Below are positions 1 to 8,194 of a DNA stretch of 64,000 bases, one piece after another. Each line of letters begins with the position of its first letter. The stretch's first letter is position 1. Below the pieces are notes generated by a model. The model was not told the DNA's origin and made no database searches. It saw only the letters and a program-made list of their open reading frames with translations. The stretch comes from Salinicoccus hispanicus (GTDB lineage: Bacteria > Bacillota > Bacilli > Staphylococcales > Salinicoccaceae). A program made the position numbers and the translations under genes. Where the stretch lies: assembly GCF_009831115.1 (NCBI RefSeq), contig NZ_WUUK01000002.1, forward strand, positions 124,001 through 188,000, written 5' to 3'.

Positions 1-1147
1 CATCCGTCATAACGTCCTTAACGCAAAGAACCATGGAAGGGAAGCGGAGATCATCGCCAGTGCCGGCAAGAAGGGCGCGGTGACCATAGCGACCAATATG
101 GCAGGACGCGGTACGGATATCAAGCTCGGGGACGCGGTCAAGGAGGCTGGCGGACTTGCAGTCATCGGTACCGAACGCCATGAGTCCAGACGTATAGATG
201 ACCAGCTCCGTGGACGTTCAGGGCGTCAGGGGGACGTCGGTGTCAGTACATTTTATCTGTCTCTTGAAGATGACCTGATGAGACGTTTTGGATCCGAACG
301 CATGCAGAATACGATGCAGCGTCTCGGAATGGCAGAAGAGGAACTGACATCGAAAATGATTTCAAGAGCAGTTGAATCCGCGCAGAAGCGAGTGGAAGGC
401 AACAACTTCGATGCCCGTAAAAGACTGCTCGAATACGATGATGTATTGAGACGCCAGAGGGAAATCATCTATCAGGAAAGAAATGAGATCATCGATAAGG
501 AAGATGTCCGTGACCAGCTTATGGGCATGATAGAATCTTCCATCGAGCGTACGGTCAGCTACTATATACTGGATGATGAAGAACTGACGGACTACGAACA
601 ATTCATCCGGACAGTCAAAGATACGTATCTGACTGAAGAAGACATCGAAATCACCGATGTCAGAGGCAAAGAGAATGAAGAGATTGCCACGCTGATCCTT
701 GGTAAGGTCGATAGCGAGCTGACAGCAAAGGAAGAAAAGCTCGGCACGGAAAGAATGAGGCTGTTCGAGCGTATGATGATGCTGCGCACAATCGACCAGA
801 AATGGGTGGAGCATATCGACAGCATGGATCAGCTCAGAACAGGCATCCATCTCCGTTCCTACGGACAGATCAACCCGCTGCGTGAATATCAGAACGAAGG
901 GCTGCAGATGTTCGAGGACATGCTGGTGTCCATCGAGGATGATACGGCCAGATATGTTCTGAAGACGGAAGTGAAGTCAGACGAGGAAATCAAGCGGGAA
1001 CAGGTCATCTCAAAAGGTGAGATGCAGGCTGGTGACAGCAAGGAAAAGGTCAAGAAGGGCCCGGTCAAAAAAGAAATGCGAATCGGTCGCAATGACCCCT
1101 GTCCATGCGGTTCAGGAAAAAAATACAAGAATTGCCACGGTAAATAG
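1..1147 (+). CDS. secA: SecA preprotein translocase ATPase, C-terminal part (5' end outside window)
   Basis: This is the motor ATPase that drives unfolded preproteins through SecYEG. The window opens inside the gene; the frame starts at base 2 and encodes about 381 residues, so more than half of a usual SecA of about 840 residues is missing upstream. The helicase motif region [13 protein letters not shown] and the following [13 protein letters not shown] (motif VI, arginine fingers) are visible near the left edge. The helical scaffold and wing domains follow, then a basic linker and the C-terminal zinc-binding tail [15 protein letters not shown], which binds SecB or phospholipid in other species. 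prfB follows after 17 bases, the same order as in Bacillus and Staphylococcus. Confidence 0.97.
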   Translation, partial: IRHNVLNAKNHGREAEIIASAGKKGAVTIATNMAGRGTDIKLGDAVKEAGGLAVIGTERHESRRIDDQLRGRSGRQGDVGVSTFYLSLEDDLMRRFGSERMQNTMQRLGMAEEELTSKMISRAVESAQKRVEGNNFDARKRLLEYDDVLRRQREIIYQERNEIIDKEDVRDQLMGMIESSIERTVSYYILDDEELTDYEQFIRTVKDTYLTEEDIEITDVRGKENEEIATLILGKVDSELTAKEEKLGTERMRLFERMMMLRTIDQKWVEHIDSMDQLRTGIHLRSYGQINPLREYQNEGLQMFEDMLVSIEDDTARYVLKTEVKSDEEIKREQVISKGEMQAGDSKEKVKKGPVKKEMRIGRNDPCPCGSGKKYKNCHGK

Positions 1148-1164
1148 ACGAAAGAGGGATAATT

Positions 1165-2275
1165 ATGGAATTGCACGAGATAAGACATTTCATCGCAGAT
1201 ATGCACGGGAAACTCGATGACTTCAGGGGGTCTCTTTGACTTAGAGGAAAAAGAGACGCAAATCAGGGAATATGAGGAAACAATGTCCGATCCAAGCTTC
1301 TGGAACAATCAGGAGGAAGCCCAGCAGGTCATCGACAGAAATAACAACCTGAAAAAGGTGGTCGATGAGTTCCGCGGCATCGAAGCGGCAGTGGAGGATA
1401 TTGAAGTATCCCATGAGCTGTTGAAAGAGGAGACGGATGAAGATATGCACCTGAGTTTGGAAGAGAATGTCGGGCAGGTCAAGGCCAGAATCGAAGCATT
1501 TGAACTGAACATCCTGCTCAACAGTGAACACGATGCACTGAATGCCATCCTTGAACTGCATCCGGGAGCAGGGGGAACCGAATCCCAGGACTGGGCGCAG
1601 ATGCTGCTCAGAATGTATCAGCGCTATGCCGACCAGCAGGGCTTCAGAGTGGAAACTCTGGATTACCAGTCCGGCGATGAAGCAGGAGTTAAAAGTGTCA
1701 CACTGCTGATCAAGGGACTGAACAGCTATGGACTGCTCAAGGCGGAAAAGGGGGTTCACCGTCTGGTGCGTATTTCTCCATTCGACTCATCCGGCAGACG
1801 CCATACTTCTTTCGTATCATGTGAAGTGACGCCTCAGTTTGAAAATACCGATATCAAAATAGAGATAAAGCCGGAAGATATCAGCGTCGACACATACCGT
1901 GCGAGTGGTGCCGGTGGACAGCACGTCAATACAACCGATTCTGCGGTCCGTATCACCCACCACGCGACCGGCATCGTCGTCACATGCCAGAACGAACGCT
2001 CGCAGATCAAAAACCGCGATCAGGCCATGACGATGCTCAAATCCAAATTGTATCAGCGCCAGCTGGAAGAGCAGCAGGCTGAAATCGATGCGATTAAAGG
2101 TGAACAGAAGGAAATCGGATGGGGCAGCCAGATACGTTCCTATGTATTCCATCCGTATTCCATGGTCAAGGACCATCGTACAAATGTAGAAAGCGGCAAT
2201 ACCGATAAAGTGATGAATGGAGATATCGGTCCTTTCATCAATGCCTACCTGCGATCCACAATGGATGAAAACTAA
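1165..2275 (+). CDS. prfB: Peptide chain release factor 2 (programmed +1 frameshift)
   Basis: RF2 terminates translation at UGA and UAA. The gene is in two frames: ATG at 1165 opens 24 codons ending in CTT before an in-frame TGA at 1237-1239, and reading resumes in the +1 frame from GAC at 1238, giving about 369 residues in total. The RF2 anticodon-like tripeptide is in [13 protein letters not shown], and the peptidyl-tRNA hydrolysis motif GGQ is in [17 protein letters not shown]. The frameshift lets RF2 regulate its own level: low RF2 means a slow stop at UGA and more shifting. It follows secA closely and ends in a hairpin terminator. A caller that ignores the shift would start it wrongly at 1217. 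Confidence 0.97.
1224..1240 (+). promoter_or_regulatory. prfB programmed frameshift site
   Basis: The sequence AGGGGGTCTCTTTGAC has the three classic elements: an internal Shine-Dalgarno-like AGGGGG, the slippery codon CTT and the in-frame stop TGA followed by C. The anti-SD contact just before the slip codon is the known stimulator of +1 shifting in bacterial prfB. Confidence 0.96.
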
Positions 2276-2286
2276 AAACTTCCATC

Positions 2287-2324
2287 AAATGCCTGTCCCT
2301 TCGGGGGTGGGCATTTCTATTTTA
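2287..2324 (+). terminator. Rho-independent terminator after prfB
   Basis: The arms AAATGCC and GGCATTT enclose a C/G-rich inner part and are followed by a T-rich run (CTATTTTATATT). Confidence 0.8.
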
Positions 2325-2614
2325 TATTGAAAATGGCACAGAGCAATGTGGCGTTCTGAAAAATTATGGACATGCACCATAAGAAATTGTGATTTTTCAT
2401 TAATGTGGACGATATGGTTTAAACACTTTATGCTTTGGGGTATGGTGCTAATATAGGACGAATGCAACAGCTGGAACATGAAGCTGTCCATAAGGATGCA
2501 TTGGGTCAATGAAGGTTATTCAACTGAAGATCAGCATATTGTGATGTTGACGTATTTACTTAGCCTGATATGTGCAGGCAGACGAGGGAACCCAAATTAG
2601 CGAGGAGAGATTAG
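2325..2614 (+). other. Long leader/intergenic stretch before the cytochrome c gene
   Basis: About 290 bases without a credible gene. A possible extended -10 (TGCTAATAT, 2446-2454) could start a leader of about 150 bases. Two inverted repeats lie inside: ACAGCT/AGCTGT at 2467-2487, and TTGGGT (2501-2506) with ACCCAA (2590-2595), the second ending just before the ribosome site GAGGAGAG. I match it to no known riboswitch. See findings. Confidence 0.35.
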
Positions 2615-3079
2615 ATGAAAAAGCTATGGATGATGATGAGTTTAGCAATGGTGCTTGTACTTGGTGCATGTGGAGGCGATTCTGCCGATGAAGGTACAGA
2701 GCCTGACAGTGTGGATGATGCGGGTGAAGGTGCAAGTGAACAGTCTGGAGACGACACTGCCACAGAATCTTCAGAAGAAAGTTCCGAGGAAGCTTCTACT
2801 GAAGAAGGATCCGACGAGTCATCCGAGTCGGGAGCAGATGCAGCAGATTCGGAACTTGCAATGGAAGTCTATCAGAACAACAGCTGTGTTCAGTGTCATG
2901 GTGAAAATATGGAAGGCGCTTCAGGTCCTGACCTTACAGATGTCGGCAATAGACTTTCCGAGGACGAAATCCGCAGTGTAATTGAAGAAGGCCCAGGCGC
3001 CATGCCGGCTGGACTGGTTACAGATCAGGAGGAACTCGATGCCGTTGCACAATGGTTGGCTTCCCAGACAGGGGAGTAG
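2615..3079 (+). CDS. cccB: Lipoprotein cytochrome c-551 type
   Basis: A small membrane-anchored c-type cytochrome, expected to pass electrons between menaquinol oxidation and terminal oxidases at the outer face of the membrane. The signal peptide ends in a lipobox, LVLGAC, with the lipidated Cys at about residue 19. Residues 20-80 are an Asp/Glu/Ser-rich linker. The single haem c domain has CVQCH at about 91-95, and a likely axial Met in GPGAMPAG at about 130. B. subtilis cccB also sits next to prfB, which supports the name. The acidic linker is much longer than I expect for this family and fits a salt-adapted cell surface. A terminator follows. Confidence 0.85.
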   Translation: MKKLWMMMSLAMVLVLGACGGDSADEGTEPDSVDDAGEGASEQSGDDTATESSEESSEEASTEEGSDESSESGADAADSELAMEVYQNNSCVQCHGENMEGASGPDLTDVGNRLSEDEIRSVIEEGPGAMPAGLVTDQEELDAVAQWLASQTGE

Positions 3080-3143
3080 TAATGTTACAAATCTTTCTGC
3101 AACTTTAACCCTATGAGGGGAATGTCGCATTCATACGGCAATG

Positions 3144-3180
3144 AAAAACCGGCTGAGCAAGGCGCTCAGCCGGTTTTGAT
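3144..3180 (+). terminator. Terminator after cccB
   Basis: A long perfect stem, AAAACCGGCTGAGC with GCTCAGCCGGTTTT around a five-base loop, ends in a short T run. Confidence 0.88.
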
Positions 3181-3237
3181 TTGTATATACATAATAAATC
3201 TGCAAGTATTACAGTGTATTTCAGTCATTTCGTTTAT

Positions 3238-3254
3238 ATTACAAGTGGGTTACA
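3238..3254 (-). promoter_or_regulatory. WalR (YycF) box upstream of the LysM/NlpC hydrolase gene
   Basis: ATTACA-AGTGG-GTTACA is, on the minus strand, a full match to the WalR direct-repeat consensus TGTWAH-N5-TGTWAH. An extended -10 element TGCTATAGT lies at 3279-3287, so the box covers the zone just upstream of the -35 position, where an activator would sit. The downstream gene is a cell wall hydrolase, the typical target of WalKR. The match is read from sequence; binding is inferred. Confidence 0.65.
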
Positions 3255-3412
3255 AACACCCACAGAGTATTTTTTGTGTGCTATAGTGTGGAACGTAATC
3301 ACAAAGACATGAATTAACACATTCTTAACTATATATACAGTACCCGGTCGGGTCATAATATAAACAATAAATTTACCAAGGGTTTTAAGAAAATTAGGAG
3401 GAATTACTTACT

Positions 3413-4546
3413 ATGAAGAAAACATTGCTATCAGTTGCAACAGTAACTGCACTTACAGGCATAGCGTCAAACAATATTTCTGCAGCAGAATATACGGTAC
3501 AGAATGGTGACACACTCTGGGGTCTTGCAAATGAAAGTGGCACATCCGTATCTACACTTAAAGAAGTAAACGGTCTTTCAGGAGATCTTATCTTCCCTGG
3601 AGACGTAGTTGAACTTGATGCTGAAGAAAAAGCAGCTGAAGAGGTAGAGGTAGTTGAAGAAACTGGTAACGGTACATATGTTATCGAACCTGGAGATACA
3701 CTTTTCGAAATTGGACAGAAATTCAATGTCGACTATCATGAAATCATGGAATGGAACAACCTTTCCTCTGATCTGATCTATGCTGGCAAAACTTTGATCG
3801 TAGCTGCAAGCGCAGCACCGGCAGTCGAGGAAGCACCGGCAGTCGAGGAAGCACCGGCAGTCGAGGAAGCACCGGCAGTCGAGGAAGCACCGGCAGTTGA
3901 AGAAGCACCAGAAGTTGAAGAAAACCAAGTAGTTGAAGAAAACCAAGTAGTTGAAGCAGCACCGGCAGTTGAAGAAACTGTAGAAACTGCACAGGAACAG
4001 CCATCTGCCCCTGCAGCTCAGAACAACAATCAGGCAGCACAAGCGGCAGCTGAACAACGTGCAGCTGAGCAAAGAGCAGCAGAACAGGCTGCAGCAGAAC
4101 AAGCTGAAGCTGAACGTCAGCAAAGAATCGAACAGCGTCAGGCTGAGCAGGAAGCAGCAGAGCAACAGCAGGCTGAGCAAGCACAGACACAACAGGTTTC
4201 CACTGGTGGTAACGCAGCATCTGTTGCACACTCTGTAGCAGCTGGGAAATCCTACGTATACGGCGGCAATTCTGCAACTGCAGTAGACTGCTCAGCATTC
4301 GCTCAGCAGTTCATGAAAGCTTACAAAGGCAAGAGCCTTCCAAGAACTGCAGCGGCTCAGATGTCTGCAGGTACACAAGTTTCCAATCCACAGCCTGGTG
4401 ACCTTGTATTCTTCAATGGTGGTTCCCACGTTGGAGTCTACATCGGCAATGGCCAGATGGTTGATGCACTCAACCCATCAGCAGGTGTTGGACAACGTTC
4501 AGTAAGCTACGTACACGGTACAGTCGACGGATACTTCAGATACTAA
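3413..4546 (+). CDS. Secreted LysM / NlpC-P60 peptidoglycan endopeptidase
   Basis: An exported wall hydrolase predicted to cut stem peptides. It has a signal peptide (about residues 1-25, ending SAAE), two LysM peptidoglycan-binding repeats (YTVQNGDTLWGLA at about 27 and YVIEPGDTLFEIG at about 88), a repeat linker APAVEE/NQVVEE (about 135-188), and a long Ala/Gln/Glu coiled-coil-like stretch rich in AAEQ. The C-terminal NlpC/P60 domain has a nucleophile Cys in VDCSAF (about 293), His in GGSHVGVYIG (about 339) and a third polar residue in DALNP (about 354). It resembles LytE-type or Staphylococcus Sle1/CHAP-type autolysins in architecture, but the catalytic domain is NlpC/P60, not CHAP. It stands alone between terminators and a WalR box lies upstream. 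Confidence 0.9.
   Translation: MKKTLLSVATVTALTGIASNNISAAEYTVQNGDTLWGLANESGTSVSTLKEVNGLSGDLIFPGDVVELDAEEKAAEEVEVVEETGNGTYVIEPGDTLFEIGQKFNVDYHEIMEWNNLSSDLIYAGKTLIVAASAAPAVEEAPAVEEAPAVEEAPAVEEAPAVEEAPEVEENQVVEENQVVEAAPAVEETVETAQEQPSAPAAQNNNQAAQAAAEQRAAEQRAAEQAAAEQAEAERQQRIEQRQAEQEAAEQQQAEQAQTQQVSTGGNAASVAHSVAAGKSYVYGGNSATAVDCSAFAQQFMKAYKGKSLPRTAAAQMSAGTQVSNPQPGDLVFFNGGSHVGVYIGNGQMVDALNPSAGVGQRSVSYVHGTVDGYFRY
3815..3976 (+). repeat. Tandem 18-base repeats coding APAVEE units
   Basis: Nine in-frame 18-base units run without a gap. The first four (3815-3886) are identical, GCACCGGCAGTCGAGGAA, and the next five are diverged, two of them coding NQVVEE and NQVVEA. Identical copies suggest recent expansion and possible length variation between strains. 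Confidence 0.93.
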
Positions 4547-4562
4547 TATATATGAAATCTTC

Positions 4563-4590
4563 AAGGTCAGAACTCTGTTCTGGCCTTTTT
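4563..4590 (+). terminator. Terminator after the hydrolase gene
   Basis: AAGGTCAGAAC pairs with GTTCTGGCCTT around TCT and is followed by TTT. Confidence 0.8.
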
Positions 4591-4663
4591 GCATGTCTGA
4601 ACAATGTAAGCATCGGGATGTTATGTTAAACTAGGCTAAATAAATAATAAGGTATGTTGAAAG

Positions 4664-5251
4664 ATGAAAAAGAAAAGTGTACTTATAATACTTGTACTAG
4701 CTGTGTTCTTCCTGATTGTCGGTGCGGGTATTGCTGCGGTGATCAATATGTCTGAAGAAGGTCTCAGGGAACAGTCGCTAGAAACCCTGCAGAATTCCGA
4801 AGGCCGGGACAACCACCACGCAGTCGGCATGAATATAATGGAGGAACAGGTGGAAGGTATCATCAATGACTCCGAATCTCTCGGATTGATCATCCGCTCC
4901 AATGAAGTGACTGTAATCAATTTTTTCGCTTCATGGTGTGATCCATGCCGAAGGGAAACACCGGAGCTGAATGAATTTTATCAGTCTCATCAGGGTGAAC
5001 CGGTAGAAATTGTCGGCATCAATGTCGATGACAAGGCAGCCAACAGGGATGCCTTTCTGGAGGAATTTGATGTCCAATATCCGATATATGAGTTTTCAGA
5101 TGAATCAGCATCCATCGATGCTTTCAAAATCAATCTGATGCCGACCACCTTTTTCGTAGATCAGGAAGGTGAGGTCATCAGAGCCTATATCGGCGAAGTG
5201 GAACAGAAACTGATCAATAACTATATCAATTACGTCAAGGAGGAATCCTAA
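4664..5251 (+). CDS. Membrane-anchored TlpA/ResA-like thiol-disulfide oxidoreductase
   Basis: An extracytoplasmic thioredoxin-fold protein. One N-terminal membrane segment (about residues 4-27) anchors it, and the redox motif WCDPC is in FFASWCDPCRRETPEL at about 90. A cis-Pro region, NLMPTTFFVDQEG, lies at about 160. Proteins of this type reduce apocytochrome c cysteines before haem ligation (ResA) or serve other extracytoplasmic thiols. The nearby c-type cytochrome gene makes the first role attractive, but no other maturation gene (resB, resC, ccdA) is visible. Its stop overlaps the start of the next gene by one base (TAATG), so the two are translationally coupled. Confidence 0.82.
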   Translation: MKKKSVLIILVLAVFFLIVGAGIAAVINMSEEGLREQSLETLQNSEGRDNHHAVGMNIMEEQVEGIINDSESLGLIIRSNEVTVINFFASWCDPCRRETPELNEFYQSHQGEPVEIVGINVDDKAANRDAFLEEFDVQYPIYEFSDESASIDAFKINLMPTTFFVDQEGEVIRAYIGEVEQKLINNYINYVKEES

Positions 5252-5889
5252 TGGGTGTTCACCAGTATTTTAAAAGCTTGAACGATCTGGAAAAGCTGAT
5301 CCGGTGTCCGGGAAAATTCAAATATCAGGAACACAATGTTGCGGCGCACTCTTTCAAAGTGACAAAGATTGCGCAGTACCTGGGTACAGTGGAGGAGCAT
5401 CATGGCAGTGAAATCGACTGGAAGAGTCTGTACGAAAAAGCATTGAATCATGATTACCCTGAAATTTTTACAGGAGATATCAAGACGCCGGTCAAGTACG
5501 CTTCCGGGGAACTCAACACACTTTTCAAGGAAGTGGAGGAGAGCATGACAAGCCGCTTCATCGAGGAAGAGTTTCCACCGGAATACCAGGCAATCTATAT
5601 GAAGCGTCTGCAGGAAGGGAAGGATGGCACACTGGAAGGACAGATTTTGTCTGTAGCAGATAAGATCGATCTGCTTTATGAGTCCTTTGGTGAGATCCAG
5701 AAGCGTAATCCCGAACCTCTGTTTTTTGAAATATACGAGATGTCGCTGATTACGATTAAAAAATTCTCCCACCTTGTCTGCGTTCAGGATTTCCTTGAGA
5801 ACATACTTACAGACATGCTGAAAGAGCGGTTCATACCAAAAACTGAACTGATGGATATTACAGAATCCATCATGGACAAGGAGATCTGA
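5251..5889 (+). CDS. HD-domain phosphohydrolase, YfbR-like
   Basis: A cytoplasmic metal-dependent phosphohydrolase of the HD superfamily. The metal site is spread over HNVAAHSFKV (about residues 30-39), NHDYPEIF (about 68-75) and a later Asp in SVADKIDLL (about 130), the layout of YfbR-type 5'-deoxynucleotidases. Length (212 residues) is near the family norm. It starts within the stop of the thioredoxin-like gene and is followed after 3 bases by csbA, so the three are probably one transcript. The substrate is not shown by sequence; dNMP hydrolysis is a family-based guess. Confidence 0.75.
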   Translation: MGVHQYFKSLNDLEKLIRCPGKFKYQEHNVAAHSFKVTKIAQYLGTVEEHHGSEIDWKSLYEKALNHDYPEIFTGDIKTPVKYASGELNTLFKEVEESMTSRFIEEEFPPEYQAIYMKRLQEGKDGTLEGQILSVADKIDLLYESFGEIQKRNPEPLFFEIYEMSLITIKKFSHLVCVQDFLENILTDMLKERFIPKTELMDITESIMDKEI

Positions 5890-5892
5890 TGA

Positions 5893-6129
5893 ATGGCGCT
5901 ATACTGGTATATGATGGCCATGGTCGTTCCAGCGGTTACTGTTGTGGTTTTTGCACGATTGACACGCAATAAGTTCATTGCCGTTCTATTAACATTCGTC
6001 ATTTTCGGCGTGTCGATATATCGAGGGTTCTATCATTCGGAATGGGTCATTTTCATTGATGCCCTTTCCATAGTCATCGGTTATATGCTGGTGGAAATCT
6101 TTCAAGTAGATCAAATAGATGAAGAATAG
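5893..6129 (+). CDS. csbA: CsbA-family small membrane protein
   Basis: A 78-residue, very hydrophobic protein with two or three membrane segments (about 4-20, 26-44 and 48-68) and an acidic tail, DQIDEE. B. subtilis CsbA is a SigB-controlled membrane protein of unknown function encoded just upstream of uvrB-uvrA. Both the sequence character and the position match. I see no separate SigB promoter in front of it; it is packed against the HD-domain gene. Confidence 0.75.
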   Translation: MALYWYMMAMVVPAVTVVVFARLTRNKFIAVLLTFVIFGVSIYRGFYHSEWVIFIDALSIVIGYMLVEIFQVDQIDEE

Positions 6130-6168
6130 AAATAACCGAACAAATGTTTGTTATTTCTATTTTTATTT
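6126..6168 (+). terminator. Hairpin between csbA and uvrB, overlapping the LexA box
   Basis: AGAAATAAC pairs with GTTATTTCT around the LexA box and is followed by the T-rich run ATTTTTATTTT. It looks like a terminator for the upstream operon nested with the uvrB operator. Confidence 0.65.
6137..6150 (+). promoter_or_regulatory. LexA (SOS) operator of uvrBA
   Basis: CGAACAAATGTTTG is close to the Gram-positive LexA consensus CGAACRNRYGTTYG. It overlaps the -35 element of the uvrB promoter, as expected for repression relieved by DNA damage. Confidence 0.85.
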
Positions 6169-6176
6169 TGTAGAAT
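6148..6176 (+). promoter_or_regulatory. SigA promoter of uvrB
   Basis: -35 TTGTTA (6148-6153), a 17-base spacer and -10 TAGAAT (6171-6176), placed about 30 bases before the uvrB start. Confidence 0.75.
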
Positions 6177-6208
6177 AGTGTGTGAGTAAAAAATGGGGGA
6201 AGAGTTGA

Positions 6209-8188
6209 ATGGCAAAATTTGAAGTCGTTTCCAAATTCAAACCAGCGGGCGATCAGCCTAAAGCGATAAAAGAACTGACAGAACAGATCAAATCCGGCAA
6301 CAGGCACCAGACACTCCTTGGGGCGACAGGTACCGGGAAAACATATACGATGAGCAAGGTGATTGAGGAGGTCGGCAAACCGACACTGATAATCGCGCAT
6401 AACAAAACACTTGCCGGACAGCTGTACAGCGAGTTCAAGGAATTTTTTCCGAACAACCGGGTAGAGTACTTCGTCAGCTATTACGACTATTATCAGCCGG
6501 AAGCCTATGTGCCGCAGACGGATACATTCATTGAGAAGGATGCACAGATCAACGATGAAATAGACAAGCTGCGCCACTCCGCCACAAGTTCACTTTTTGA
6601 AAGGGATGATGTCATCATCATCTCCTCCGTCAGCTGCATATACGGCCTCGGTAATCCGGAAGAATATAATGATATGGTAGTGAGTGCGCGTGTCGGCATG
6701 CAGATGGATCGCAATGAATTTCTGCGCAAGCTGGTGGATGTCCAGTATGCACGTAATGATATTGATTTTAGACGAGGAACATTCAGGGTAAGAGGAGATA
6801 TAGTGGAAGTATTTCCAGCTTCAAGGGATGAGCAATGTATCCGTGTCGAGTTTTTCGGTGATGAAATCGACCGCATTCGGGAAGTGAATCATCTGACAGG
6901 TGAAGTGATGGCGGAAAGGGAGCATTTTGCAATCTTCCCGGCCTCCCACTTCGTTACGCGTGAAGAGAAGATGAGAGTGGCCATCGAACGGATCGAAAAG
7001 GAACTGGAAGAACAGCTTAAGATTCTGCGCGATGACAACAAGCTGCTTGAAGCGCAGCGTCTTGAACAGCGGACCAACTATGATCTTGAAATGATGCGGG
7101 AGATGGGATTCTGTTCAGGTATAGAAAACTACTCGCTCCACCTCACTTTGCGTCCGATGGGATCGACACCTTACACACTGCTCGACTACTTTGATGATTT
7201 TCTGATCATGATAGATGAATCCCATGTAACGGTACCGCAAATACGAGGCATGTACAACGGTGACCAGGCAAGGAAGAAAGTACTGGTCGATCATGGTTTC
7301 AGACTGCCGAGTGCGCTCGATAACCGCCCGCTCAAGTTTGAGGAGTTCGAATCGAAAGCTACCCAGCTGCTCTATGTATCCGCCACACCAGGACCATATG
7401 AAATGGAGCGCACTGAAAAGATGGTCGAACAGATCATCAGACCGACGGGTCTGCTCGATCCGACAATCGATGTGCGTCCATCCGAGCATCAGATCGATGA
7501 CCTGCTTGAAGAAATCGTTGCACGTTCAGAGAAAGATGAACGCGTACTGATTACAACATTGACGAAGAAGATGTCTGAGGATCTGACAGCCTATCTGAAA
7601 GAATCCGGCATCAAGGTGCAGTATCTGCACTCTGAAATCAAGACGCTCGAACGTATAGAGATCATCCGTGAACTGCGTATGGGAACTTATGACGTACTTG
7701 TCGGCATCAACCTGCTCCGTGAAGGGATAGACATCCCTGAAGTATCACTCGTTGCGATACTGGATGCTGATAAGGAGGGCTTCCTGCGCTCCAGCCGTGC
7801 CCTGGTCCAGACCATCGGCCGTTCCGCCCGTAACAGCAGCGGTCACGTCATCATGTATGGTGACAAGATCACCGACTCCATGAGGTATGCACTGGATGAG
7901 ACCGCGCGGCGACGAGAAACACAGCTGGCATATAATGAAGAGCATGGCATTACGCCACAGACCATCCAGAAGGAAATCCGTGATAGCATCAGTGCTCAGG
8001 TTGAAGTGAAGGAAGACAGGGATGAAAAAGACGGCAGCACACGCAAAAAAGCGAAGATGACGAAGAAGGAAAGAGAAAAGGTAATGGCTCAGCTGGAGAA
8101 AGATATGAAGCAGGCCGCAAAAGACCTCGACTTCGAAACAGCTTCGGAGCTGAGAGATGCATTATTTGAACTGAAAGCAGAAGGGTGA
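6209..8188 (+). CDS. uvrB: Excinuclease ABC subunit B
   Basis: The damage-verifying helicase-like subunit of nucleotide excision repair, which receives DNA from UvrA and recruits UvrC. The 659 residues are full length. Visible parts are Walker [11 protein letters not shown] (about 39-48), the beta-hairpin region [12 protein letters not shown] (about 92-103), DESH (helicase motif II, about 339), motif [11 protein letters not shown] (about 540), and the C-terminal UVR domain [21 protein letters not shown] that contacts UvrC and UvrA. A LexA box covers its promoter. uvrA follows after 6 bases, forming a two-gene SOS operon. Confidence 0.98.
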   Translation: MAKFEVVSKFKPAGDQPKAIKELTEQIKSGNRHQTLLGATGTGKTYTMSKVIEEVGKPTLIIAHNKTLAGQLYSEFKEFFPNNRVEYFVSYYDYYQPEAYVPQTDTFIEKDAQINDEIDKLRHSATSSLFERDDVIIISSVSCIYGLGNPEEYNDMVVSARVGMQMDRNEFLRKLVDVQYARNDIDFRRGTFRVRGDIVEVFPASRDEQCIRVEFFGDEIDRIREVNHLTGEVMAEREHFAIFPASHFVTREEKMRVAIERIEKELEEQLKILRDDNKLLEAQRLEQRTNYDLEMMREMGFCSGIENYSLHLTLRPMGSTPYTLLDYFDDFLIMIDESHVTVPQIRGMYNGDQARKKVLVDHGFRLPSALDNRPLKFEEFESKATQLLYVSATPGPYEMERTEKMVEQIIRPTGLLDPTIDVRPSEHQIDDLLEEIVARSEKDERVLITTLTKKMSEDLTAYLKESGIKVQYLHSEIKTLERIEIIRELRMGTYDVLVGINLLREGIDIPEVSLVAILDADKEGFLRSSRALVQTIGRSARNSSGHVIMYGDKITDSMRYALDETARRRETQLAYNEEHGITPQTIQKEIRDSISAQVEVKEDRDEKDGSTRKKAKMTKKEREKVMAQLEKDMKQAAKDLDFETASELRDALFELKAEG

Positions 8189-8194
8189 TCATTT

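Noticed and set aside
2285-2509. Minus-strand open frame of 74 codons between prfB and cccB
   Set aside because: It overlaps the prfB terminator and lacks a ribosome site or known features.
2501-2610. Possible c-di-AMP (ydaO-type) riboswitch before the cytochrome c gene
   Set aside because: Only the GACGAGGGAACCC piece looks right; the second conserved half is absent before the start codon.
3815-3976. Repeats that could be taken for a CRISPR array
   Set aside because: The units are contiguous, in frame and coding, without spacers.
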